Shown: positions 1 through 7,708 of the stretch, one piece after another
Numbering within the stretch: the first letter of the stretch is position 1
Layout of the letters: the number at the start of each line of letters is the position of its first letter
Assembly: GCA_900753685.1 (NCBI GenBank)
Contig: CAAEAB010000051.1
Span: 1 to 10,515 of the forward strand
From: Lachnospiraceae bacterium
Lineage (GTDB): Bacteria; Bacillota; Clostridia; Lachnospirales; Lachnospiraceae
Direction of reading: 5' to 3'
Length of the DNA stretch: 10,515 nt
Made by a program: the position numbers and the translations under genes
Notes under the pieces: model-generated
Database searches by the model: none
What the model was told of the DNA's origin: nothing
Seen by the model: only the letters and a program-made list of their open reading frames with translations

Positions 1-857
1 CCGCCAAGCTGGTAATCGCCCCCCGGCGGACAATGCTTTGCTCTTAAAGAATCCGTGATCAGGATTCCCCGATCTCGCCCCTTCGCCTGGAAAAATATAT
101 TCAGCGCTCCCACGTGAGAATGATGCCCGTCTCCGATAATCTCACCGTAAATATCCCGGATCCGGAGAGCTGCTCCCACAAGTCCCGGACTCCGATGGTG
201 TAACGGCGTCATTCCATTGTATACATGAGTCATGGAGGTTGCCCCGTTGGCAATTGCCATCAAAGCCTCCTCATAGGTTGCGGAGGAATGGCCCATACTG
301 ACAACAACGCCCTTCGCCGCACAATATCGAATCAATTCAAAATCCGCATCATGTTCCGGGCTAATCGTAATATACTTAATCCAGCCCTTCGCCGCTGCCT
401 GATACATTTTAAACTGTTCCACTGAAGGTACTGCGATGGCTTCCGGCGGCTGGGCACCCTTATATTCCATATCCAGATAAGGCCCTTCAAAATGAATGCC
501 AAGAATCTCAGCGCCCTCATAGCCTTCTTCAATGACATTTGCCACATTTGCCACAGCCTTTGTAAGAACCTCCGGCATCTGGGTCACCGTCGTCGGAAGA
601 ATCGATGTAACACCTTCCTCTGGAATCCGCTTCATCCAATCCCTAAGTCCGTCCGGTTCTGCGTCATTGGTATCAAAACCATAGGAACCGTGGGTATGAA
701 TATCCATAAACCCCGGAAGAATGGCCATATCACCATAGTCCTCCCCGGCAGATTTTGTTCCATAGGCATATACTCTCTGAATTTTATCCCCTGAAATTTC
801 TATCTGTGCCGGCAAAAATTGTCCGCCGATCCAGACCTTCTTACTCTGAATAATCAT
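1..857 (-). CDS. nagA: N-acetylglucosamine-6-phosphate deacetylase, C-terminus cut off by the window edge
   Basis: This enzyme hydrolyses GlcNAc-6-phosphate to glucosamine-6-phosphate and acetate in the cytoplasm, the step where sialic acid and GlcNAc catabolism converge. About 285 residues are visible, against a usual family length near 380, so roughly the last 95 lie beyond the left edge; no stop is present. The amidohydrolase pattern is intact: the N-terminal metal site MDIHTHG with H54 and H56, the metal-binding glutamate E124 in GIHFEGPYL, H190 in MGHSSA, H211 in THVYNGMTPLHHR, the histidine-rich DGHHSH at 243-248, and the catalytic aspartate D269 in LITDS. The ATG at 857 shares its A with the TAA of the preceding gene (TAATG), so translation is probably coupled. 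Its position after nanA fits the pathway, although NanE and NanK products are needed in between. Identification is firm; whether the missing C-terminus is intact cannot be seen. Confidence 0.95.
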   Translation of the reverse strand, partial: MIIQSKKVWIGGQFLPAQIEISGDKIQRVYAYGTKSAGEDYGDMAILPGFMDIHTHGSYGFDTNDAEPDGLRDWMKRIPEEGVTSILPTTVTQMPEVLTKAVANVANVIEEGYEGAEILGIHFEGPYLDMEYKGAQPPEAIAVPSVEQFKMYQAAAKGWIKYITISPEHDADFELIRYCAAKGVVVSMGHSSATYEEALMAIANGATSMTHVYNGMTPLHHRSPGLVGAALRIRDIYGEIIGDGHHSHVGALNIFFQAKGRDRGILITDSLRAKHCPPGGDYQLG

Positions 858-2311
858 TAAAATCCCTCGTTTTCCATGTCTGCGCCTTCCCACAGGCGAT
901 GACCGTCCAGGCAGATATCTCCCTCCACTGCCCAGATTTTTAAGTTTTTAAATCTGAATTTTATACAGCCGCTGGTTCCTGACAGATTTTCCAGCCCCTT
1001 TGGCCATTGAATTGCTTTCCAGCCGTTCCCCGTCTCGGATATTCTGCTTTCCTCAAAGGAAAAGCCTGGAAGGGCTTCCTCCGTCCATACACGATGTATC
1101 TGAGCTTCCAGCATTATCGGCTTCGCTTTATCAATAGCCTGCGCCAAAATTTTCAGGGAAGGACCCTGAAATTTTATTTTATTAGACGTTGCCAGACTCT
1201 CCTCGGCTTCCCGTTTCGGCATAAGGGCCGCAAACCTGTCCGCCTTCCATCGGGCCCTCGCCAGCGAAGTTTCTCGAAAATTCGTATGCTGTCCATTACC
1301 ACCCATATAATAAAGCCACAGATCCCCTTCCGGTCCAATCACCGGCGGAGACGCATAGATACATCCGCAGTCAAAATCTCCCGTCGGATAGTGACCCTGA
1401 CCTCTCGGGATAACCGGCTGCCCCGGCGCCGCAAAATCAAAATGCTCCGGTTCCACCGCCCAGGTCAATTCACAATCCACCGTATCAAAATTTTCATCGG
1501 TCCGGTCACCCTCGTGAATCATCGACGCCAGTCCGAGATAAAGATGACCCCATTTAAAAACAGGCATGGAATATATCTGGTTCTCAAAGCCCCGCCCCCG
1601 AAGCATTTCCTTTGGTTCGCTCCAATGGATAAAGTCATCGCTCCGGCTTAAGGTGGTCATTCGAATACCGTCCTTCCACACACGGGATAACAGCATATAA
1701 CAGCCTTCTTCATCGTTCCAGAAAGGCAGATTATGACTGTCAGCCTGCGGATTATAATCCGGCCACGGAACAGGCTCTGACCACTGGATACCGTCCGGTG
1801 AAAAAGCCACCGCCATATAGGCGCCATGCCCCGGTATGTCCATCTTGGTCACCAGCTTGTATCTTGAATCGGGAGAGGAGCTATGCTCATCAAGCATAAC
1901 CCCCGTCCCATGTGCAAATAGAAAGAGAATGTTATTCGCTTTGCTGCCACGCCATTCCACCCGGCCAAGAGCCGGTTTCTCCCAATGAATCCCGTCTCTA
2001 CTCTGTGCATAGCACAGAGATGTTACCCGGTCCATTCTCGGAAGATAATTTCTGGCGCTCCGTTCCTTAACCGTCGTCCCCTCTGTATCCAGATCGTCCG
2101 TAAACAACGTATAGTAACAGCGATAAATTTCTTTCTCCTCATCATAAATGACATTCGGATAGCCATTGTCAATACGAATCTCCCAGGGCCTGTCCTGAAC
2201 CATCAAAGGATTATTATCTACATCTTTTTCGGGCGGCGTTACCCGGACCGAAACATTTTCCATAGCCTGCGGATTTAAGACTCTTCGGTCAAGCATTAAA
2301 TATTTTGCCAA
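857..2311 (-). CDS. Uncharacterised five-bladed beta-propeller (GH32/43-like) protein with C-terminal beta-sandwich
   Basis: About 484 residues with no signal peptide or membrane segment, so cytoplasmic. It carries repeated S-x-D-G-x-x-W-x-x-P blade motifs (SRDGIHWEKP at 104-113, SPDGIQWSEP at 171-180, and a variant SRSDDFIHWSEP at 222-233), typical of GH32/43/68-type propellers. These lack the extra residue between D and G that defines the sialidase Asp-box. D48 in DNGYPNVIYD sits where GH32 proteins carry the nucleophile of their NDPNG motif, an inferred equivalence. Residues after about 375 (PGFSFEES, then IKFRFKNLKIW) resemble the sandwich domain of planctomycete GH32-like proteins. The function is unknown; trimming of an imported sialoside or another glycan is a guess from context. 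The frame stays open to a TTG at 2326. I chose the TTG at 2311 because GGAG lies 9 nt upstream and the protein then begins AKYLMLDRRV, as I recall for relatives; an ATG at 2296 is another option. Confidence 0.85.
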   Translation of the reverse strand: MAKYLMLDRRVLNPQAMENVSVRVTPPEKDVDNNPLMVQDRPWEIRIDNGYPNVIYDEEKEIYRCYYTLFTDDLDTEGTTVKERSARNYLPRMDRVTSLCYAQSRDGIHWEKPALGRVEWRGSKANNILFLFAHGTGVMLDEHSSSPDSRYKLVTKMDIPGHGAYMAVAFSPDGIQWSEPVPWPDYNPQADSHNLPFWNDEEGCYMLLSRVWKDGIRMTTLSRSDDFIHWSEPKEMLRGRGFENQIYSMPVFKWGHLYLGLASMIHEGDRTDENFDTVDCELTWAVEPEHFDFAAPGQPVIPRGQGHYPTGDFDCGCIYASPPVIGPEGDLWLYYMGGNGQHTNFRETSLARARWKADRFAALMPKREAEESLATSNKIKFQGPSLKILAQAIDKAKPIMLEAQIHRVWTEEALPGFSFEESRISETGNGWKAIQWPKGLENLSGTSGCIKFRFKNLKIWAVEGDICLDGHRLWEGADMENEGF

Positions 2312-2320
2312 AAGTATCCG

Positions 2321-2324
2321 CTCC
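2321..2324 (-). promoter_or_regulatory. Ribosome binding site deciding the TTG start of the propeller gene
   Basis: GGAG on the minus strand lies 9 nt before the TTG at 2311 and inside the 18-nt gap after the nanA stop. No comparable site precedes the in-frame TTG at 2326, and for the ATG at 2296 this GGAG is too far upstream. This makes 2311 the best-supported start, although a TTG start is itself uncommon. Confidence 0.55.
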
Positions 2325-2329
2325 AATCT

Positions 2330-3247
2330 TTAACAATAGGTCTTGATCGCTTCATCAATCATTGCTGCACATTTCTTAACCTGTTCCATATCCTCCGGAA
2401 TCAGATTTGTCAATGGTTTTCGAACACCGCCGATATCCAGACCTTCACGGATTCTTAAAATCTCTTTCATCACTGCATAAAGATTTCCGTGACAATCGCA
2501 CATTGCATAGATGATCGCATCGGCAGCATACTGAATTTTCTGAGCCTCAACAATCTTTCCGGCATCTGCCAACTCTTTAATTTTTAAATACAATTCCGGC
2601 ATTACCGCATAGGTTCCGCCGATACCGCCGTCAGCGCCCATAGCAAGACCGGAAACAAGCTGTTCATCCGGACCGTTAAAGACAACAAAACCTTCGCCGC
2701 CTTCCATCTTGAACATCTGAATATCCTGAACCGGCATCGAACTGTTCTTTACGGCAGCTACCTGTGGATTTTTGCGCATTTCTTTGAATAATGGCATTGT
2801 CAGAGCGACACCGGCCAGCTGCGGAATGTTATAGATGACAAAATCCGTATTCGGCGCCGCTGAAGAAATGTCATTCCAGTATTCAGCAATCGCATATTCC
2901 GGCAAATGGAAATAAATTGGAGGAATGGCTGCAATCGCGTCAACGCCAAGGCTTTCTGCATGAGCCGCCAGCTCCATGCTGTCCGCCGTATTGTTGCAAG
3001 CCACATGGGCGATTACCGTCAGCTTGCCCTCGGCAGCTTTCATGACGTGCTCTAAAACAACTTTTCTTTCAGCCACGCTCTGGTAAATACATTCGCCGGA
3101 GGAACCGCCGACATAAACGCCCTTAACGCCTTTTTTAATCATATACTTTGTCAACGCTTCAACCCGTTCTGGGCTGACAGCTCCCTGATCATCGTAACAT
3201 GCGTAAAATGCAGGAATAATTCCCTGATACTTTGAAATATTTTCCAT
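2330..3247 (-). CDS. nanA: N-acetylneuraminate lyase (sialate aldolase), DHDPS/NAL family
   Basis: A class I aldolase of 305 residues, the normal family length, that cleaves N-acetylneuraminate to N-acetylmannosamine and pyruvate in the cytoplasm. The family signatures are all present: GVYVGGSSGE at 43-52 (pyruvate carboxylate binding), IAHVACNNTA at 79-88, the catalytic tyrosine Y139 in VIYNIPQLAGVALT, the Schiff-base lysine K167 in AAVKNSS, and NGPDE at 191-195 followed by SGLAMGADGGIGGTY. These details favour NAL over dihydrodipicolinate synthase or KDG aldolase. From memory it is very like R. gnavus NanA. Against the E. coli enzyme, T48, T167 and S208 appear here as S50, S169 and G211. 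The ATG at 3247 has an AAAGGA-type site upstream. It follows the nanQ stop by 28 nt and precedes the propeller gene by 18 nt, so it is co-transcribed with both. Confidence 0.95.
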   Translation of the reverse strand: MENISKYQGIIPAFYACYDDQGAVSPERVEALTKYMIKKGVKGVYVGGSSGECIYQSVAERKVVLEHVMKAAEGKLTVIAHVACNNTADSMELAAHAESLGVDAIAAIPPIYFHLPEYAIAEYWNDISSAAPNTDFVIYNIPQLAGVALTMPLFKEMRKNPQVAAVKNSSMPVQDIQMFKMEGGEGFVVFNGPDEQLVSGLAMGADGGIGGTYAVMPELYLKIKELADAGKIVEAQKIQYAADAIIYAMCDCHGNLYAVMKEILRIREGLDIGGVRKPLTNLIPEDMEQVKKCAAMIDEAIKTYC

Positions 3248-3275
3248 AATTCTCGCTTTCCTTTCATTCTGTCTA

Positions 3276-3728
3276 CTATTTCATCTGTACTTTTACAACT
3301 GCCTTTTCGACCCGTTCCGGGCCATCCACGGCAATCTTTACTTTATGGGCATCCTCAGGAAGGACGATCAAGACCTTCCCCGGAGTCATATAAAGCCGGT
3401 TTTCTATCGGACCATCGCAGTCCACCGAATCCGTTACTTTATCAATCGCCGTTACAGTCATTTTCTCCATGTCTGTCACACCGATCCACTCCTGTCCAGA
3501 TAAAACCAGATGGATATCCGCATAAAATTCATGAGCCTCAAATGCGGCGGCCTCTTCTGCCATCGTTTCATAACCAAAACGATTAATAAACACATTCTCG
3601 CCATCCACATCATTCCTCCCGGCATGAAGCTCACCAAGATCATGACTTTTCAAAAAGTCAATCGCTGTATCCAGGTGCGGTGCCATGCCTCGATAATGCT
3701 CCAAATTGTTCATGTCCGTATAAATCAT
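3276..3728 (-). CDS. nanQ: YhcH/YjgK/YiaL-family sialic acid anomerase
   Basis: A 150-residue cupin-like protein of the YhcH/YjgK/YiaL (DUF386) family. E. coli YhcH, encoded in the nanATEK operon, has been renamed NanQ because it speeds interconversion of sialic acid anomers, supplying the form that NanA uses. The family pattern is clear: FEAHEFYADIHLVLSGQEWI at 63-82, with E64, H66 and H73 as candidate metal ligands, and VLPEDAHKVKIAV at 122-134, with H128. The ATG at 3728 overlaps the TGA of the upstream ATPase gene by four bases (ATGA), and a GGAG lies 7 nt before it, inside that gene. Direct adjacency to nanA strongly favours the sialate anomerase over the YiaL or EbgC relatives. Family assignment is firm; the sialate specificity comes from context. 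Confidence 0.9.
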   Translation of the reverse strand: MIYTDMNNLEHYRGMAPHLDTAIDFLKSHDLGELHAGRNDVDGENVFINRFGYETMAEEAAAFEAHEFYADIHLVLSGQEWIGVTDMEKMTVTAIDKVTDSVDCDGPIENRLYMTPGKVLIVLPEDAHKVKIAVDGPERVEKAVVKVQMK

Positions 3729-4744
3729 TCGCTGTCTCCACTTTCCTCTCCATCATATAAATGACATGCCACCATATGGCCATTCTTGCCATGATACCGA
3801 AGCGCCGGATCTTCCTCTTTACAGATGTCCATACAATGCGGACAACGGTTGCGGAATGCACAGCCGCTCGGTTTATGAATCGGGCTCGGAACCTCGCCCT
3901 CCAGAATCTGACGTTTCTTTTCGATATGTATATCCGCCACAGGAATTGCAGAAAGGAGTGCCTTTGTATATGGATGCAGAGGTTCTTCATAAAGTCCTCT
4001 GGAATCCGCCACCTCCACAATCTTGCCAAGATACATAACCATAATGCGATCAGACATATACTGTACAACGGACAAATCATGAGCAATGAACAAATAGGTC
4101 AGATTTAATTCCTGCTGAATTTCCTTCATCAGATTCAACACCTGAGCCTGAATCGATACGTCCAGCGCGGATACCGGTTCGTCACAAATCAGAACTTCCG
4201 GCATGACCTCCAAAGCCCTGGCAATGCAGAGTCGCTGACGCTGACCACCAGAAAACTCGTGCGGATAACGCATCAGATAATCCGGCTGGATATTTACCAT
4301 CTTCAATACCCGCTGCATTACCGCTTCTCTTTCACTCTGGGAGCTGATTCCGTGAGTTTTCAACGGTTCTTCAAAGGATTCGTAAATCTTCTTTTGAGGA
4401 TTCAGAGCGGAATACGGGTCCTGGAATACCATCTGAACCTTTTTACGGAATTCAAACATCTCGTCTTTATTGAATTTGGTAATATCTTTATAATCACCGT
4501 CATAGTTAAACATAACCTGGCCGCCGGTCGGCTTTTCAAGCATCATCACCGTTTTTCCGAAGGTCGATTTACCGCAGCCGGACTCGCCTACGATTCCAAG
4601 AGTCTCGCCCTTATAAATATCAAGGCTGACATCATCTACAGCCTTAACGTGTCCGACGACTTTCTTCATAAATCCCTTAGTGATCGGAAACCACGTCTGC
4701 AAATTCCGGATTTTAAAGATAATTTCTTTATTTTCTGTACTCAT
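3725..4744 (-). CDS. Dpp/Opp-type ABC transporter ATPase, DppF/OppF-like
   Basis: The second of two ATPase subunits driving the importer at the inner face of the membrane. With the start chosen here it has 339 residues: Walker A GESGCGKS at 53-60, Q-loop VFQDPYSALNP at 106-115, signature FSGGQRQR at 164-171, Walker B LICDEP at 185-190 and H-loop H222. The C-terminal oligopeptide extension HPYTKALLSAIP is followed by clustered cysteines (C295, C301, C304, C308, C327), the pattern associated with a [4Fe-4S] site in relatives. The frame is open back to an ATG at 4771, but that would overlap the upstream gene by 26 nt. The ATG at 4744 has GGAGGTGG just upstream and starts one base after the previous stop, giving MSTENKE. 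Substrate is inferred from neighbours as sialic acid or a sialylated glycan; peptide transport is the family default. Confidence 0.93.
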   Translation of the reverse strand: MSTENKEIIFKIRNLQTWFPITKGFMKKVVGHVKAVDDVSLDIYKGETLGIVGESGCGKSTFGKTVMMLEKPTGGQVMFNYDGDYKDITKFNKDEMFEFRKKVQMVFQDPYSALNPQKKIYESFEEPLKTHGISSQSEREAVMQRVLKMVNIQPDYLMRYPHEFSGGQRQRLCIARALEVMPEVLICDEPVSALDVSIQAQVLNLMKEIQQELNLTYLFIAHDLSVVQYMSDRIMVMYLGKIVEVADSRGLYEEPLHPYTKALLSAIPVADIHIEKKRQILEGEVPSPIHKPSGCAFRNRCPHCMDICKEEDPALRYHGKNGHMVACHLYDGEESGDSE

Positions 4745-4745
4745 A

Positions 4746-5774
4746 TCAGTCCACCTCCGGATAAGAATCATATTTCAGGCAGCGTACCCGGTGACCCGGA
4801 GCTATTTCAAACATCGGTATCGTCTTTTCACGGCACCGCTCCGTACATTCGGAACAACGGTCGGCAAATTCGCAGCCACCCTTTAAGTCCGCCGGATTCG
4901 GTGTTGCGCCCGGAATGGTTTCCAGCTTCTGCCCGTCAGCCAGACCGAGTACCGGAACACTTCGAAGCAAAGCTTTTGTATACGGATGGCTTGGCCGGTC
5001 AAACATATCCTCCCGGCTTCCAAACTCTACTACCCGGCCCATATACATAACAGAAACCTCATCGGCCATCTCAGCCACAAGTCCCATATTATGGGTGATC
5101 AGAATAATGGATTTTCCTTCCTTTAACTGCAAGTCTTTCAAAAGATCCATAATCTGTGCCTGAATGGTAACGTCCAGAGCTGTCGTCGGCTCATCGCAGA
5201 TAATCAGTTCCGGATTACAAATCATGGCAATAGCAATAACGACACGCTGTTTCATACCGCCGGAGAACTGATGCGGATAACAGTCGATCCGTTCTTCTGG
5301 ATCCGGAATACCGAGCTTACGGAACATTTCAAGCACTTTTTCACGGGCTTCCGCTTTTTTCATTCCCTTATTATGCTGAAGCAGACCTTCGGCTACCTGA
5401 TCGCCCACCTTGTATACGGGGTTCAGACTGGACATAGGATCCTGGAATACCATAGACATATCCGGTCCCCGAAGAGCCCGCATCTCCGGTCCGTTTGGTT
5501 CCTTAATGCTTTCCAGGTGATATTCGGTCACTACACCGTCCCGAAGTGCATTATACTGAATGTTCTCAGCTTTGACAATCGCATTTTTTCCAGTAAAACG
5601 CATGATTGAATTCATCGTCACGCTCTTTCCACAGCCGGATTCACCGACAACCGCCAGTGTTTTTCCGCGGCGCACCTGGAAAGAAACATCTTTAACAATT
5701 TTAATCTCTTTTCTGTCAGAGATAAATGTAGTATTTAATTTTTCGACATTTAAAATAATTTCTTTATTATCCAT
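4746..5774 (-). CDS. Dpp/Opp-type ABC transporter ATPase, DppD/OppD-like
   Basis: The first ATPase subunit of the importer, 342 residues. It shows Walker A GESGCGKS at 44-51, Q-loop VFQDPMSSLNP at 109-119, signature FSGGMKQR at 170-177, Walker B LIICDEP at 190-196 and H-loop H228. A longer insert between Walker A and the Q-loop is normal for the D-type subunit. The C-terminal oligopeptide-transporter extension (HPYTKALLRSVP) ends in a cysteine cluster, C301, C307, C310, C314 and C332, matching the iron-sulphur motif described in DppD/OppD relatives. AGGAGG lies just before the ATG at 5774, in an 11-nt gap after the DppC-like gene. It should pair with the DppF-like ATPase encoded next. Family membership is certain; the cargo is inferred from the sialic acid genes downstream. 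Confidence 0.94.
   Translation of the reverse strand: MDNKEIILNVEKLNTTFISDRKEIKIVKDVSFQVRRGKTLAVVGESGCGKSVTMNSIMRFTGKNAIVKAENIQYNALRDGVVTEYHLESIKEPNGPEMRALRGPDMSMVFQDPMSSLNPVYKVGDQVAEGLLQHNKGMKKAEAREKVLEMFRKLGIPDPEERIDCYPHQFSGGMKQRVVIAIAMICNPELIICDEPTTALDVTIQAQIMDLLKDLQLKEGKSIILITHNMGLVAEMADEVSVMYMGRVVEFGSREDMFDRPSHPYTKALLRSVPVLGLADGQKLETIPGATPNPADLKGGCEFADRCSECTERCREKTIPMFEIAPGHRVRCLKYDSYPEVD
4751..4758 (-). promoter_or_regulatory. Ribosome binding site deciding the DppF-like start
   Basis: GGAGGTGG on the minus strand, within the last codons of the DppD-like gene, sits 9 nt (measured from GGAGG) before the ATG at 4744. It rules against the longer start at 4771, which lies upstream of this site and would leave it inside the coding sequence. 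Confidence 0.75.
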
Positions 5775-5785
5775 GAGGCCCCTCC

Positions 5786-6676
5786 TTACTGCTGTTTTGC
5801 ATCCAGCACATCCCGAAGGCCGTCGCCAAGGAAATTAATCGCCAGAACAAAAAGACTGATGGCAAGCCCTGGGAATACCCAAATCCACCACTGATTTGTT
5901 ACAACGGATACAGATTTTGCCGCATTCAAAATATTTCCCCAGGTCGGCGTACTGTCTGCAACACCGAGACCGATAAAGGAAAGGGCCGCTTCCTGCAGAA
6001 TAAAGAATGCAACGTTTGTCGTTGTGGAAACGATGATCGGGCTCATTACATTCGGAAGAATCTGTTTAAACATAATATTGCTTTTTTTCATACCGAAGGC
6101 TTCACAAACCTTAACATAGGTCTCGCCCTTTAAACTCATAAATTCATTGCGGACCATACGGAAGGTCGTCATCCATCCGGTAAATACAAAGATGAAAAGC
6201 AAATTCGTCAATCCCCTTTTATTGACAATGGCTACGAGCATCATAACCAGCACCAGCTGTGGAAAAGCCTGAAAGATCTCAGAAATACGAATCAGGATCA
6301 TGTCTGCCTTGCCGCCGAAATAGCCTGCGATAGATCCGAGGATCGCACCGATCACCGAACTCATTACGGCGCAGAACACACCGATCAGGATGGAATAACA
6401 GCCGCCGACAAGAACACGAGCCAGAAGATCACGTCCTACCGTGTCCGTACCAAACATATGGCCGTTTCCCGGAGCCTGCTTCATTTCAGAAAGTACCGGC
6501 GTGTTATAATCCACTCCCATGATCATACCGATAATGCAGGCAATCGTAATAACAACAACGATAACCAGCCCGATAAGAGCCAGCTTATTATTCATAAATT
6601 TCCGTACATTTCGTTTAAACAAAGAAGAAGAAGCACTTTTATTTTGTTCTTTAATACTTGTAACGGATTCGCCCAT
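5786..6676 (-). CDS. Dpp/Opp-type ABC transporter permease, DppC-like
   Basis: One of two membrane-spanning permease subunits forming the import channel, 296 residues. After a cytoplasmic N-terminus with FMNNKLALIGL there is a first membrane helix (about 31-53), then the DppC hallmark MFGTDTVGRDLLARVLVGG at 74-92 and a block of hydrophobic helices. The EAA coupling loop contains YVKVCEAFGMKKSNIMFKQI (about 187-206), which docks on the ATPases. LSFIGLGVADSTPTWG at 232-247 is also diagnostic. The ATG at 6676 is preceded by GGGGGAG. It follows the DppB-like gene by 17 nt and lies 11 nt before the DppD-like gene. No truncation or frameshift is visible. Confidence 0.94.
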   Translation of the reverse strand: MGESVTSIKEQNKSASSSLFKRNVRKFMNNKLALIGLVIVVVITIACIIGMIMGVDYNTPVLSEMKQAPGNGHMFGTDTVGRDLLARVLVGGCYSILIGVFCAVMSSVIGAILGSIAGYFGGKADMILIRISEIFQAFPQLVLVMMLVAIVNKRGLTNLLFIFVFTGWMTTFRMVRNEFMSLKGETYVKVCEAFGMKKSNIMFKQILPNVMSPIIVSTTTNVAFFILQEAALSFIGLGVADSTPTWGNILNAAKSVSVVTNQWWIWVFPGLAISLFVLAINFLGDGLRDVLDAKQQ

Positions 6677-6693
6677 TATTTCTCCCCCTCTCT

Positions 6694-7653
6694 TTATTCA
6701 CCAAGACGTACACGCGGGTCAAGCAGCGCATTAAATACATCCACCATGAAGGAACAGATCAGCATGGCTGCCGCAATGATCAGCGTTGTAACAAGAACCA
6801 CCGGATAATCACCGGAAACAATGGCATTTGTCATGGTCAATCCGATACCCGGATAAGAAAATACCGTCTCAATAACAACAGAACCGCCAACCAGCATCGG
6901 AATACGGAACACCAGGATAACAAGAACCGGTTTCATAGCATTTCTGAAACCATGCTTCAGATAAACCTTCCATTCCGGAATACCTTTGGAACGGGCCGTT
7001 TTAATATAATCGCTATTTAACACATCCAGCATCGTATTTCTGGCATAACGCATCAATACGGCGACCATACCGATGGTCAATGTCACTACCGGAAGGAAAA
7101 GATGTTGAAAGGCATCGATAAAAGCATTCGGAGCATTTGGACTGACACGGTTACTGGCCGGGAACCATCCGAGCCGAATCGCAAATATCTGAATCAAAAT
7201 AATTCCTACAAGGAACTGAGGAACGGCCTGTCCCAAAACTGCCAGAACACGTCCCACATAGTCGATGACACCATTCTGCCGTACTGCTGAAATAATACCG
7301 ATACCGATACCGATAATCGCTGAAAATACGAGAGAATAACCGGCCAGCTCAAAGGTATATGGGAGTCTGACCGCAATAATTGAAGAGATGGAAGAACCAT
7401 CAAAGGAATATCCAAGGTCACCGTGCAAAACATTGCTGAGCCAACGGAAATACTGAACGATCAATGGATCGTTTAATCCAAGAGACTCTCTCAACGCTTC
7501 CACATTTTCTTTATTGGCCGAAAGCATTTCCGGACTGACCATAAAGTTAATCGGGTCAATGCCTGTCAGCTGTAATCCATAATATACAATAAAGCTGATG
7601 ATCAAAAGCATCGGAATCATCATGAGCAGCTTTTTAATGATGAATTTTAACAT
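6694..7653 (-). CDS. Dpp/Opp-type ABC transporter permease, DppB-like
   Basis: The partner permease, 319 residues. The N-terminus MLKFIIKKLLMMIPMLLIIS is the typical first DppB helix, followed by an extracytoplasmic segment with ESLGLNDPLIVQYFRWL and GDLGYSF. The EAA coupling loop runs from about 214 to 242 (SDYIKTARSKGIPEWK, then HGFRNAMKPV), ETVFSYPGIG lies at 262-271 and the end is LLDPRVR. The ATG at 7653 has GGAG 7 nt upstream. It begins 130 bp after the binding-protein gene, across a stem-loop, the only sizeable gap in the operon. Assignment to the DppB/OppB family is secure; the transported compound is inferred from the sialic acid enzymes encoded downstream. Confidence 0.94.
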   Translation of the reverse strand: MLKFIIKKLLMMIPMLLIISFIVYYGLQLTGIDPINFMVSPEMLSANKENVEALRESLGLNDPLIVQYFRWLSNVLHGDLGYSFDGSSISSIIAVRLPYTFELAGYSLVFSAIIGIGIGIISAVRQNGVIDYVGRVLAVLGQAVPQFLVGIILIQIFAIRLGWFPASNRVSPNAPNAFIDAFQHLFLPVVTLTIGMVAVLMRYARNTMLDVLNSDYIKTARSKGIPEWKVYLKHGFRNAMKPVLVILVFRIPMLVGGSVVIETVFSYPGIGLTMTNAIVSGDYPVVLVTTLIIAAAMLICSFMVDVFNALLDPRVRLGE

Positions 7654-7708
7654 TCTATCACTCCATTCTTAGTTACACAACAAACATGATTCACTATTTT
7701 TCACGAAC

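Noticed and set aside
1007..1651. 214-codon open frame on the plus strand
   Set aside because: Antisense to the propeller gene, with an arginine- and isoleucine-rich product typical of shadow frames and no ribosome binding site.
3725..4771. Longer DppF-like start at 4771
   Set aside because: It would overlap the DppD-like gene by 26 nt, and the GGAGGTGG site at 4751-4758 clearly serves the ATG at 4744.
4259..5050. 263-codon open frame on the plus strand
   Set aside because: It lies antisense across the two ATPase genes, whose Walker and signature motifs are intact on the minus strand. It has no binding site, no promoter and no recognisable domain.
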